Positions 10,350 to 21,719 of a stretch of DNA of 64,000 bases are shown in pieces. This DNA is from Arthrobacter sp. Bz4 (lineage in GTDB: Bacteria; Actinomycetota; Actinomycetes; Actinomycetales; Micrococcaceae). Below the pieces are notes generated by a model. It did no database searches. It saw only the letters and a list, made by a program, of their open reading frames with translations, and was not told the origin of the DNA. The position numbers and the translations under genes are program-made. Position 1 is the stretch's first letter; every line of letters starts with the position of its first letter. Location: the NCBI RefSeq assembly GCF_003075455.1, contig NZ_QDAE01000007.1:1-64000 (forward strand), written 5' to 3'.

Positions 10350-10415
10350 AAAAAAGTGGGGTACCCGCAGAATCGCCGTTGCGCAACGGCTATTTTGCGG
10401 GTACCCCACTTTTTT
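10350..10415. terminator. Strong bidirectional terminator with a nested perfect palindrome
   Basis: The outer stem pairs 10350-10369 (six A, then GTGGGGTACCCGCA) with 10396-10415 (its exact complement, ending in six T). Inside it is a perfect 16-bp palindrome (GCCGTTGC/GCAACGGC, 10375-10390). The element separates convergent purM (plus) and the DUF3073 gene (minus) and can terminate in both directions. Confidence 0.92.
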
Positions 10416-10416
10416 G

Positions 10417-10472
10417 GTGCAGTGTCTCAACCAGTGCAGTGAATCAAACCGGTGCAGTGACTCAACCAGTGC
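10417..10472. repeat. Three tandem 17-18 bp units spanning the DUF3073 stop codon
   Basis: The units at 10417-10433, 10434-10451 and 10452-10468 share the pattern GTGCAGTG..TCAA(A)CC and are followed by a partial GTGC. On the minus strand each unit carries a TGA. The first is the real stop of the DUF3073 gene and the second is also in its frame, so duplication has made a ladder of stops downstream of the gene. Confidence 0.8.
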
Positions 10473-10698
10473 GGCGTGTTCCGCCGTCGTCCTCGTCGTC
10501 GTCCACATCTGCGTACTTGTCTTCGTAAGCCGAGTAGTCCGGTTCAACCGGCTCCATCGGATCCGTAGAACGTTTGGAGGCTCGCTCGCCCGGGCCTGTG
10601 AGCTCTCGCTGCAGTGCCGTGTAATCAGTCGCGGGGCTGAAGTACTTAATGTCCCGAGCCTGCTTGGTAGCTTTTGCCTTTTGACGGCCGCGCCCCAT
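10462..10698 (-). CDS. DUF3073 family small protein
   Basis: The 78-residue protein starts MGRGRQKAKATKQARDIKYF, matching the actinobacterial DUF3073 family (conserved next to purF-purM in Streptomyces and Arthrobacter). It has a basic N-terminus, a short YSPxTDYxALQREL-like core (about 20-33) and an acidic C-terminus with a run of Asp/Glu (about 64-72). There is no known function. The charge split suggests binding to nucleic acid or a partner protein, but that is inference. The gene is convergent with purM across the terminator at 10350-10415. Confidence 0.9.
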   Translation of the reverse strand: MGRGRQKAKATKQARDIKYFSPATDYTALQRELTGPGERASKRSTDPMEPVEPDYSAYEDKYADVDDDEDDGGTRRTG

Positions 10699-10984
10699 GG
10701 CGTGACCCCCTTTTGCGTCGATCCGGAGGTGGTCACTGGGGCCTTATCGGCCCAAGGCTGCAGCGAGGCCCCGGAGTATTTGGTCAGTTTGTCGTACCTA
10801 TAGATTACATGCTTTCCCAGTCTCCGCGTGCGCCCTCCCTGCCGCCCGAAAATCGCCGATCTTCGTCAGTACACTTGGTGCTACCGGCTCCCGCCTACTG
10901 CAGCCGAAACTTGGCTAAAGTCGTAGCAGAGGAGCCTGCAGTGAGGGCGGACGCACAAGAACGTAGAAGGCAGGGCGGAACATC

Positions 10985-12516
10985 ATGAGCGATCAGGAGC
11001 GCACCCCGCGGGACTCCGAATCCGATCCGGCACAGAGCGGCGCTGAAGAGCACCAATCCGAGCCCATTCACGTCGCTGAACCGCAACTGGTTGACCCGGA
11101 CACTGTGCAGCTCAGCGACGCCGAGGTATCCCCCGAGACGGTCGAGCCGGAATTGTCGGTCTCCGCCGACGACGTCCAGCTGGTTGAGCCTTCCCTCAAC
11201 CCGGCACGGATCAGCGAGGACACCGCACGCGCTGCATCGCTTGAGGAAATCGCCGCCGAAGCCCGCCGTGTCGAGCAGGAGGCCCTGGATGCAGGCCTGC
11301 TCGTCGCCGGCGCGGTCCCGACGGCAGACCCGACAACGAAGGCCGCTCCCGCCGGGACAGCACCCGCCGGGGGAGCAGCGGGCGACACGACCGATGGGGG
11401 CCCGGAGGCCGCAGCCGACAGCACTGACGGCAATCCTGACGCCGTCGACGAGCCACGTGACGCGGAACCAGCCGACGCCCCTGACGCCCCCAAGGACACG
11501 AAAGACACCGCTTCCACAGACTCCACAGACTCCACAGGCGAAGCGGTCGCACTGGCCAGCACAGACTCCACAGACGAAGCGGTCGCACTGGCCAGCACAG
11601 ACTCCACCCGCGCCCTCCCCAACTTCGCCGCCGACGGAGACGCCCCGGAGTGGACTCCCGCAGCCACTGATGCGCAGCGGTGGGACCGCCTCTTCGAAAC
11701 CACGGGCCCCGCTTCTGATGCCAGTCCAGCAGTTGGGATTGATTCCGACACTGACCTGGAAGCGGACGCCGACATTCCCAGCCCGGTCTCAGCAGCGGCA
11801 GCCGCCAGCACGGACCCAGCAGCCCTCCCCGCGGGAATGGGTGCGGCGCCGCCAACCAGCCCCGGCACCCCAGCAGCTCAGACCGGCCCGCAGGGCAGCT
11901 ACCCCGAGCAGCCGTCCGAGTCCCCTACCGAACCCACCGGAGGCCCCTACGGGCTACCTCCGGCCGGTACCCGGCGTCGCGACGGTCGTCAGGCGGCCAG
12001 CAACGGCAAAAACAAGCGGGGTCTCCTGATCGGCGGCGCACTCCTGGGGCTGCTGGCCCTGGGTCTCCTGATCTGGGGCCTGGTCGCCCTCATCACCGGC
12101 CTGACGGCGTCGCCGGAGCGGGAGCCCATTAGCAACGGCACACCGGGTGCTGACGGGATCATCGCCGAGAACGTCCTGCCCCTGGACCTCGAAGAGGGCC
12201 AGTGCCTGCGGGACTTCGTGGACATCAACAGCACCTCAACTGTCGTGACCTGCTCAACACCCCACAACGCGCAGCTATTGGCCAGCGATTTCTACGCGGA
12301 CGACGCCGAGTTCCCCGGTGACGACGCGCTGGCTCTCCGCGCGCAGCAGGTGTGCGACGGCGTCGACCTCGATGAAACCGCCGCAGCCCGCTACGAGAAC
12401 CTCGAGCTCCTGCGCGTCACCCCACGCGAGGGCGCCTGGTCCGACGGCGACCGCCGGGTGGACTGCCTCGTGACCAGCGATGAGGGCAACGTCATCAGCG
12501 ACACCCTGATCAACAA

Positions 12517-12520
<4 letters not shown>
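10985..12520 (+). CDS. Single-pass membrane protein with long disordered N-terminus and septum-formation-like C-terminal domain
   Basis: The 511-residue protein has three parts. Residues 1-340 are acidic and low-complexity (Asp, Glu, Ala, Thr, Pro), with tandem ASTDST(D/G)EAVAL repeats near 185-205. A basic stretch ([18 protein letters not shown]) precedes one strong membrane helix (about 350-373). Residues 385-511 form an exported domain with [23 protein letters not shown] and RVDCLV, the Cys pattern of the actinobacterial 'septum formation' family (PF13845-like). The disordered part would be cytoplasmic and the Cys domain outside. A role in cell division is only family inference. Its TAG overlaps the stop of the convergent clpB (CTAG at 12517-12520). 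Confidence 0.72.
11525..11607 (+). repeat. Tandem 36-bp repeat inside the disordered coding region
   Basis: Two copies of a 36-bp unit (11525-11560 and 11561-11596) differ at a single base and are followed by 11 bp of a third. The unit starts ACAGACTCCACAG and ends GCACTGGCCAGC. It is a multiple of three, so it adds 12 residues per copy without breaking the frame. This is typical of slippage in a disordered segment. Confidence 0.9.
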
Positions 12521-15113
<2,593 letters not shown>

Positions 15114-15145
15114 GTCTCAACCTTTCAAACAGCAATAACCTTAGA

Positions 15146-15166
15146 GTTGAGTGTACCCCGCTCAAC
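15146..15166 (-). promoter_or_regulatory. HAIR box (HspR operator) upstream of clpB
   Basis: TTGAG (15147-15151), nine bases, then CTCAA (15161-15165), with flanking G and C, gives the spacing of the HspR-associated inverted repeat (consensus CTTGAGT-N7-ACTCAAG). It lies 33-53 nt before the clpB ATG. The hspR gene itself is in this window at 60494-60907, so clpB is likely part of the HspR regulon together with the dnaK operon. Confidence 0.75.
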
Positions 15167-15262
15167 TTGGCACAGGTGCGTGTCCGCAGCTGGTTCGCTG
15201 ACAGCAGACAGGCCCTGCACCGGCCCCCAGTAGAGCACCGCCAGGCGTTGACTGGTAGGGCC

Positions 15263-16273
15263 CTAAGCCTCTCTTCCCTGAGAGACCCAGGACCGGTCGG
15301 CGCTGCGGTCACCCACCACCAGCGCAGCCGCGCCGTCCAGCACATCAAGGTGCGCGGCGGACAGCACCACGGCGGTGGCGCCGGCGTTTTCCTCGACACG
15401 TTCCGGCTTCCGGGTGCCGGGGATAGGAACTACTGGCAGCCCGAACCGGCGGCCCTGAGCGGCAAGCCAGGCGAGGGCAACCTGTGCAGCAGTGGCACCC
15501 GTGTCCGCGGCAACCGCTTGGACCGCCTCAACCACGGCTGCATTGGCGGTCAGTGCGTCGGTAGCGAACCGTGGCACCCGATGGCGGAAGTCGCCGTCGC
15601 CAAGCGTTGCTGCCTGGACTGTGCCGGTCAAGAAGCCGCGCCCCAGCGGAGAGTAGGGGACAAATCCCACCCCCAGCTGCGCAGCCATCGGAACCACGAA
15701 CGTCTCGACGTCGCGGCTCCAGATTGACCATTCGCTTTGGACTGCTGCAATAGGGTGAACGGCGTGGGCTGCCTGCAGTTCGTCTGCGGTGACCTCTGAC
15801 AGGCCGAGGTGGCGCACTTTGCCGGCGGTGACCAGCTCGGCCATTGCACCCACCGTTTCCTCGATCGGGACGCGGGTGTCCCGCCGGTGCATGTAGTACA
15901 GATCAATGGCGTCGGTGCCGAGCTGACTCAGGCTCGCGTCCGCTGCGTCCCTCACATACCGGGCGTCCCCACGAATCCCCGAGTACCCCTGTGAGGGGCT
16001 GCCGATCAGCCCGAACTTGGTAGCCACTTCGACCTCGTCGCGTCGATGGCGCAGCAGCTGTGAGATCAGCGCCTCGTTGCTTCCTGCACCGTAGATATCC
16101 GCGGTGTCAATGAACGTGACCCCGATATCCACCGCATGATTCAACGTCGCCAATGCCTGACTCTCATCCAGGCCCCCGTAAACCTCGGTCAGTGCCATGC
16201 CACCAAAACCCTGGGCACTGACAGTAAAACCGCTGGCAAGTTCAATCCGCGAAACTGTCATAGTCATAGTCAT
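15263..16273 (-). CDS. Aldo/keto reductase
   Basis: The 336-residue NADPH-dependent TIM-barrel oxidoreductase starts at ATG 16273, just after a TAAGGG Shine-Dalgarno. An upstream in-frame extension to 16408 has no AKR similarity. Motifs are the GFGGMAL start, FIDTADIYGAGSNE with the catalytic Asp and Tyr (about 49-62), VATKFGL with the catalytic Lys (about 80), DLYYMHRRD with the His (about 120-128), and SEVTADEL. This resembles the YhdN/general stress AKR group acting on aldehydes or ketones. The substrate is unknown. The start region is an ATGACT repeat giving MTMTMTV, so three in-frame ATG codons are possible starts. It is divergent from the betaine operon. Confidence 0.88.
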   Translation of the reverse strand: MTMTMTVSRIELASGFTVSAQGFGGMALTEVYGGLDESQALATLNHAVDIGVTFIDTADIYGAGSNEALISQLLRHRRDEVEVATKFGLIGSPSQGYSGIRGDARYVRDAADASLSQLGTDAIDLYYMHRRDTRVPIEETVGAMAELVTAGKVRHLGLSEVTADELQAAHAVHPIAAVQSEWSIWSRDVETFVVPMAAQLGVGFVPYSPLGRGFLTGTVQAATLGDGDFRHRVPRFATDALTANAAVVEAVQAVAADTGATAAQVALAWLAAQGRRFGLPVVPIPGTRKPERVEENAGATAVVLSAAHLDVLDGAAALVVGDRSADRSWVSQGREA

Positions 16274-16475
16274 AACCCTTAGTCCTATGCGCTCCTGAAT
16301 CAAGAGTTCGGTTGCAGATCGGTCACGAACCACTGATTCGCTGGTAATTTTGATTCTACGACTTGGGGGGAGAAGACCAGGTTGGTAGCGTTGACAGGCC
16401 CGTCGCACCCTTACCCTCGCATAACCTGCACAGTTCAGTTGTAGTCCGACGCGGCGTCGATCAACGATTAGGCAG

Positions 16476-18605
16476 ATGATGAGTCAAGAGATCAAAGCAC
16501 GGCCGGACTCCCCCGGCGAGCCGAATTCAGAACCCAAAACCAGAGTCAACAAGACGGTCTTCATCGGCTCGGCCGTCGGCATTCTGGCAATCACCGTCTG
16601 GGCCATCGTCGCCCCGGTAAACGCCGCAGCAGTCATTGGCACCCTGGTCACCTGGGTGTCAGTCAACATGGGCTGGTATTACTTCCTGATCGTCACCCTC
16701 GTGGTCATTTTCGTTCTGGTCGCGGCGCTTTCCAGAGTCGGGAAGGTCAGGCTCGGGCCGGACCACTCCAAACCACAGTTCAGCATGTTCACCTGGGCTT
16801 CGATGCTGTTCGCCGCCGGCATTGGCATCGACCTGATGTTTTTCTCGGTGGCTGAGCCAATCACCCAGTACCTTGCACCGCCCCAGGGCTCGGGTGAAAC
16901 AGTTGAAGCCGCGCGACAGGCTATGGTCTGGACCCTCTTCCACTACGGGATTACCGGCTGGGCACTGTATGCCCTGATGGGTCTGGCTCTTGGCTTTTTT
17001 GCCTACCGCCACAATCTGCCCCTCAGCATCCGTTCGGCGCTGTACCCCATCTTCGGGAAGAAGGTGGAAGGCCCGATCGGACACACCGTGGATATTGCAG
17101 CGTTGCTCGGCACCATTTTCGGCATCGCCACGTCCCTGGGCATCGGCGTCGTGCAGCTCAATTACGGGCTGACCCTCATGTTCGGGCTGCCGGAAAACCT
17201 CGCAGTCCAGATCGGTCTCATCGCCGTCGCCGTCGTGATGGCAGTGGTTTCAACGGTGTCGGGGGTCGAAAAGGGCATCAGACGCCTGTCCGAGCTGAAC
17301 GTGCTGCTGGCCGCCGCCCTCATGCTGTTCATCCTCGTCGCCGGCAAGACCAGTTTCCTGCTGGACGGGATCATCCAGAACACCGGCGACGTCCTCAGCC
17401 AGTTCCCCGGCATGACCATGGATACGTTCGCCTATGACCGTCCCGACGAGTGGTTGAGCTGGTGGACGCTGTTCTTCTGGGCCTGGTGGATCGCCTGGGC
17501 ACCCTTCGTCGGACTCTTCCTGGCACGCATTTCCCGAGGCCGCACCATCAGGCAGTTCGTCCTGGGCGTGATGATCGTGCCGTTCACGTTCATCCTGCTG
17601 TGGATCTCGATCTTCGGTAACAGCGCACTGGACATTGTGATGGGCGGCAACGCCGAGTTCGGCGAAGTGGGGATGAACAATCCGGAGCGGGCCTTCTACG
17701 GACTGCTGGAACAGTATCCAATGGCTCCGCTGATCATCGCGATTGCTACCTTCACGGGTCTGCTCTTCTACGTCACCAGCGCCGATTCCGGTGCGCTGGT
17801 GATGGCCAACTTCACCTCCCACCTCAAGGACGCCAACTCCGACGGCCCGAAGTGGCTCCGGGTGTTCTGGGCGCTGGTGACCGGTGCCCTCACCCTCGCC
17901 ATGCTGTCCGTCGGCGGGGTCCTGACCCTCCAAAACGCGACGGTGGTAATGGGGCTGCCGCTTTCCATCCTGCTGCTGTTCATCATGTACGGGCTTTACA
18001 AGGCTCTGAAAGTGGAAAGCTCGCGGATGGATAGTTACCGGACTTCCCTACCGGGGATCATCTCCAGCAGATCCGGTAGCGAAGCCCGCGGTGGCCGCAG
18101 TTGGCGCCAACGACTCGCCCATGTCCTGACCTATCCGGGACGCAAACAGGCCCAGCGGTTCATCGACGAGGTGGCCCTTCCCGCACTCCAGGAGGTTCAC
18201 GATGAACTCGCCGCGCAGGGCGCCGACGTCACCCTGACCGCCGGCAACGCTGGTCCGGGTGGGGTTGGACAGGTAGACCTGTCGGTCAGCCTGGGCAGCG
18301 AACGCGCGTTCAAGTACCAGGTCTACCCCGTGCAGTACGACACTCCGTCCTATGCGCTGAGGAGCGCCTCGACGGCGGACAAGTACTACCGCATGGAAGT
18401 CTTCTCCCTCGAGGGAAGCAACGGGTACGACCTCCTGGGCTACACCAAGGAGCAGGTCATCACCGATGTGCTGGATCACTACGAGACACATCTGGAATTC
18501 CTGCACAGCAACCGCGCCTCGCCCGGCAACACCGCAATCACCGAGGATCATTTGGCCTCGGACAACTGGGAATCCGATTTCACCAACCCCGAGGAGCGTT
18601 CATGA
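16476..18605 (+). CDS. betT: BCCT family choline/betaine transporter (BetT-like)
   Basis: The 709-residue carrier has twelve predicted helices across about residues 25-520. It shows the BCCT signature segments GIGIDLMFFSVAEP (about 115-128) and the Trp-rich FFWAWWIAWAPFVGLFLARI (about 330-349) that forms the trimethylammonium site. A C-terminal cytoplasmic domain of about 180 residues follows, as in BetT-type choline transporters whose tail senses osmolarity. Cation-coupled choline uptake fits the enzymes encoded just downstream. Its stop overlaps the next start by 4 nt (ATGA), so the operon is translationally coupled. Two adjacent ATG codons (16476, 16479) are possible starts. A TTGACA hexamer lies at 16391-16396, but no good -10 is placed for it. 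Confidence 0.9.
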   Translation: MMSQEIKARPDSPGEPNSEPKTRVNKTVFIGSAVGILAITVWAIVAPVNAAAVIGTLVTWVSVNMGWYYFLIVTLVVIFVLVAALSRVGKVRLGPDHSKPQFSMFTWASMLFAAGIGIDLMFFSVAEPITQYLAPPQGSGETVEAARQAMVWTLFHYGITGWALYALMGLALGFFAYRHNLPLSIRSALYPIFGKKVEGPIGHTVDIAALLGTIFGIATSLGIGVVQLNYGLTLMFGLPENLAVQIGLIAVAVVMAVVSTVSGVEKGIRRLSELNVLLAAALMLFILVAGKTSFLLDGIIQNTGDVLSQFPGMTMDTFAYDRPDEWLSWWTLFFWAWWIAWAPFVGLFLARISRGRTIRQFVLGVMIVPFTFILLWISIFGNSALDIVMGGNAEFGEVGMNNPERAFYGLLEQYPMAPLIIAIATFTGLLFYVTSADSGALVMANFTSHLKDANSDGPKWLRVFWALVTGALTLAMLSVGGVLTLQNATVVMGLPLSILLLFIMYGLYKALKVESSRMDSYRTSLPGIISSRSGSEARGGRSWRQRLAHVLTYPGRKQAQRFIDEVALPALQEVHDELAAQGADVTLTAGNAGPGGVGQVDLSVSLGSERAFKYQVYPVQYDTPSYALRSASTADKYYRMEVFSLEGSNGYDLLGYTKEQVITDVLDHYETHLEFLHSNRASPGNTAITEDHLASDNWESDFTNPEERS

Positions 18606-20089
18606 GTACCGCAACACTGTTTATTGATGGCACCTGGGTACCCGCTTCGGACGGTGGTACCCGGGAGATCCACTGCCCGGCTGACGGCGCACTGGTGGGC
18701 ACGGTATCCGAAGGGACCGCCGACGACGCCGCTGCAGCCATCGCTGCCGCACGCTCGGCGTTCGACCGTGGCGAGTGGGCCGCCGTTCCCGCACCCGAGC
18801 GCGGTGACTTCCTGTTGAAAGTTGCTGCCCGCCTGCGGGAGCGCAAGGCCGAGTTTGCGCGCGCCGAAACCATGGATACGGGGAAGCGTCTGGTCGAGAG
18901 TGAGATCGACATGGATGACATCATTGGCTGCTTCACCTACTTCGGGAAGCTCGCCGGTCAGAACCAGGGCCGGCTGGTGGACCCCGGAAACGCCGCAGTG
19001 GTCAGCCGGATCGAGTACGAGCCGGTCGGCGTCTGCGCCCTGATCTCGCCCTGGAACTATCCGCTGCTGCAGTCCGCCTGGAAGATTGCCCCCGCGCTGG
19101 CGGCCGGCTGTACTTTCGTTCTCAAGCCCAGCGAGCTCACCCCCCACACCTGCATGCTCATGATGGACGTGCTGGACGAGCTCGGACTGCCCAAGGGGGT
19201 GGCAAACCTGGTACTCGGCGCCGGGGCCACCGTCGGGGCGCCGCTCTCGGAGCACGCCGACGTCGACCTGGTCTCCTTCACCGGGGGGCTTGAAACCGGC
19301 AAACGGATTGCCGCAGCTGCATCGGCAACCGTCAAGAAGGTGGCACTGGAACTCGGGGGCAAGAATCCCAACATCATCTTCGCCGACGCCGACTTTGACG
19401 CTGCCCTGGACAACGCGCTGAACGCTGCGTTTGTGCACTCGGGACAGGTGTGCTCGGCCGGTGCCCGGCTGATCGTCGAGGAACCAATCGCTGAACGCTT
19501 CGTCGATGAACTGGTGCGGCGCGCACAGTTGATCAAGCTCGGCGGTCCCTTCGATGAGAACGCAGAAACCGGTCCGTTGATCTCCGCGGCTCACCGTGAC
19601 AAGGTCACCAGCTACGTCGACAAGGGCGTCGCTGAGGGGGCGCGGCTGCGCTGCGGCGGCACCTGGGGCACCGGGGACCTGGAAAAGGGCTTCTACTACA
19701 CCCCGACGGTGCTCGACCAGGTCAAGCGGGGCATGTCGGTGGTAGTCGATGAGGCCTTCGGCCCGGTGGTCACTGTCGAGACGTTCAACGGTGAGGAGGA
19801 GGCCGTGGCGATCGGCAATGACACCCATTACGGTCTCGCCGGAGCGGTCTGGAGCCAGGACGCAGGGAAGTCCCAGCGGATCGCCAGGCGCCTGCGCCAC
19901 GGCACCATTTGGATCAACGACTTCCACCCCTACCTGCCGCAGGCCGAGTGGGGCGGGTTCGGGCAGTCAGGTGTCGGACGTGAACTCGGGCCGACCGGCC
20001 TGTCCGAATACCAGGAGGCCAAGCACATTTACCACAACATCGATCCGCAGGTCACCGGCTGGTTTGCGGACCGTAAAGAGGAGCAGTAA
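18602..20089 (+). CDS. betB: Betaine aldehyde dehydrogenase
   Basis: The 495-residue NAD(P)+-dependent aldehyde dehydrogenase oxidises betaine aldehyde to glycine betaine. Key segments are ISPWNYPLLQSAWKIAPAL (about 141-159, coenzyme site), FTGGLETGKRIA (about 224), the catalytic Glu in VALELGGKNPN (about 252) and the nucleophilic Cys in HSGQVCSAGARL (about 286). The substrate is inferred from the position between a choline transporter and choline oxidase. The ATG overlaps the betT stop. Confidence 0.9.
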   Translation: MSTATLFIDGTWVPASDGGTREIHCPADGALVGTVSEGTADDAAAAIAAARSAFDRGEWAAVPAPERGDFLLKVAARLRERKAEFARAETMDTGKRLVESEIDMDDIIGCFTYFGKLAGQNQGRLVDPGNAAVVSRIEYEPVGVCALISPWNYPLLQSAWKIAPALAAGCTFVLKPSELTPHTCMLMMDVLDELGLPKGVANLVLGAGATVGAPLSEHADVDLVSFTGGLETGKRIAAAASATVKKVALELGGKNPNIIFADADFDAALDNALNAAFVHSGQVCSAGARLIVEEPIAERFVDELVRRAQLIKLGGPFDENAETGPLISAAHRDKVTSYVDKGVAEGARLRCGGTWGTGDLEKGFYYTPTVLDQVKRGMSVVVDEAFGPVVTVETFNGEEEAVAIGNDTHYGLAGAVWSQDAGKSQRIARRLRHGTIWINDFHPYLPQAEWGGFGQSGVGRELGPTGLSEYQEAKHIYHNIDPQVTGWFADRKEEQ

Positions 20090-20091
20090 CC

Positions 20092-21690
20092 GTGTCTGAT
20101 CAAATAGCAGCGACTGGCCACTTCGAGAAGACAGCATTCGATTACATCGTCGTGGGTGGCGGTTCGGCTGGCGCCGCCGTAGCGGCCCGCCTGAGCGAGG
20201 ACCCGACCGTACAGGTAGCGCTGGTCGAGGCGGGCCCCGACGACCGGGGTGTTGACCAGATCCTCCGCCTTGACCGGTGGATGGAACTGCTGGAATCCGG
20301 ATACGACTGGGACTACCCCATCGAGCCGCAGGAAAACGGTAACTCCTTCATGCGGCATGCCCGCGCCAAGGTGATGGGCGGCTGCTCCAGCCACAACTCC
20401 TGTATCGCCTTCTGGGCGCCCCGGGAGGACATCGATGAGTGGGAAACGAAGTTCGGGGCGGAGGGTTGGAACTCCGATACCGCCTATGCCCTCTACCAGC
20501 GGCTGGAAACCAACGAGGACGCCGGTCCGGACGCTCCGCACCACGGTGATGCGGGACCCGTGCACCTGATGAACATTCCGGCGTCGGACCCTTCGGGCAA
20601 GGCACTGCTTGACGCCTGTGAGCAGGCTGGTATCCCACGGGTCCACTTCAACACGGGTGCGACGGTGATCAATGGTGCCAGTTTCTTCCAGATCAACCGG
20701 CAGGCCGACGGCACCCGCGCTTCGTCCTCGGTGTCGTATATCCACCCGATCATGGAACGGCCCAACTTCACCTTGCTTACCGGCCTGCGGGCGCGGGAAC
20801 TGAGGTTCGACGCGGACAACCGGTGCACCGGCGTCGACGTCGTTGACTCCTCCTTCGGGCGGACCCACGCGCTCACCGCACGGTCAGAAGTGATCCTGTC
20901 GGCTGGAGCCATCGATTCTCCGAAAGTGCTCATGCTGTCGGGCATCGGCCCGGCGGAGCACCTCGCAGCGCACGGCATCGACGTCCGGGTGGACTCCCCC
21001 GGGGTGGGCGAACACCTCCAGGACCACCCTGAGGGTGTCATCCAGTGGGAAGCCAAGCAGCCGATGCCTGAAACGTCCACCCAGTGGTGGGAAATTGGTA
21101 TCTTCACCACCACTGAAGACGGACTGGACCGGCCCGACCTGATGTTCCACTACGGTTCTGTACCCTTCGACATGCACACCCTGAGGCACGGGTACCCCAC
21201 CACCGACAACGGGTTCTGCCTGACCCCGAATGTCACGCATGCCCGGTCACGCGGAACGGTCCGGTTGCGCAGCCGTGACTACCGGGACAAACCAATGGTG
21301 GATCCTCGCTATTTCACCGATCCCCACGACATGCGGGTGATGATCGCCGGTATCCGGAAGGCTCGGGACATTGTCGCCCAGCCGGCCATGGCGGAGTGGG
21401 CAGGACGTGAACTGTACCCGGGCAAGGACGTGCAGACTGATGAGGAAATTGCCGACTATATCCGGAAAACCCACAACACTGTCTACCACCCCGCCGGTAC
21501 GGTGCGGATGGGAGCCGCGGCCGATGAGCTGTCACCCCTTGACCCTCAGCTGCGGGTGAAAGGCGTGACCGGGCTGCGCGTCGCAGACGCATCGGTGATG
21601 CCGGAACTCACCACCGTGAACCCGAACATCACCACCATGATGATCGGCGAACGGTGCGCGGATCTGATCAGGCAGGCCCGGGCGGAGTAG
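20092..21690 (+). CDS. codA: Choline oxidase (GMC flavoprotein)
   Basis: The 532-residue FAD-dependent GMC oxidoreductase converts choline with two O2 to glycine betaine. It starts at GTG 20092, preceded by GAGGAG. The Rossmann motif is YIVVGGGSAGAAVAARLSED (about 18-37). The segment HARAKVMGGCSSHNS has His101, equivalent to the His99 that links FAD covalently in the Arthrobacter globiformis enzyme. HLQDHPEG, HYGSVPFD, YHPAGTVRMG and VNPNIT hold the expected Glu, His, His and Asn of the active site. From memory the agreement with the A. globiformis protein is very high, so I prefer oxidase over the membrane-linked dehydrogenase BetA. It is the last gene of the betT-betB-codA operon. Confidence 0.9.
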   Translation: MSDQIAATGHFEKTAFDYIVVGGGSAGAAVAARLSEDPTVQVALVEAGPDDRGVDQILRLDRWMELLESGYDWDYPIEPQENGNSFMRHARAKVMGGCSSHNSCIAFWAPREDIDEWETKFGAEGWNSDTAYALYQRLETNEDAGPDAPHHGDAGPVHLMNIPASDPSGKALLDACEQAGIPRVHFNTGATVINGASFFQINRQADGTRASSSVSYIHPIMERPNFTLLTGLRARELRFDADNRCTGVDVVDSSFGRTHALTARSEVILSAGAIDSPKVLMLSGIGPAEHLAAHGIDVRVDSPGVGEHLQDHPEGVIQWEAKQPMPETSTQWWEIGIFTTTEDGLDRPDLMFHYGSVPFDMHTLRHGYPTTDNGFCLTPNVTHARSRGTVRLRSRDYRDKPMVDPRYFTDPHDMRVMIAGIRKARDIVAQPAMAEWAGRELYPGKDVQTDEEIADYIRKTHNTVYHPAGTVRMGAAADELSPLDPQLRVKGVTGLRVADASVMPELTTVNPNITTMMIGERCADLIRQARAE

Positions 21691-21719
21691 GGCCACGCAC
21701 GCTCCGGGCCGGGCTGCCC

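Noticed and set aside
10417-10472. CRISPR-like repeat array
   Set aside because: The units are contiguous, with no spacers, and only 17-18 bp long. No cas genes are present.
18548-19927. Long antisense open frame over betB, and a similar one at 4274-5587 over the asparaginase gene
   Set aside because: GC-rich wobble positions keep the opposite frame open. The translations are compositionally odd and have no ribosome site or neighbours.
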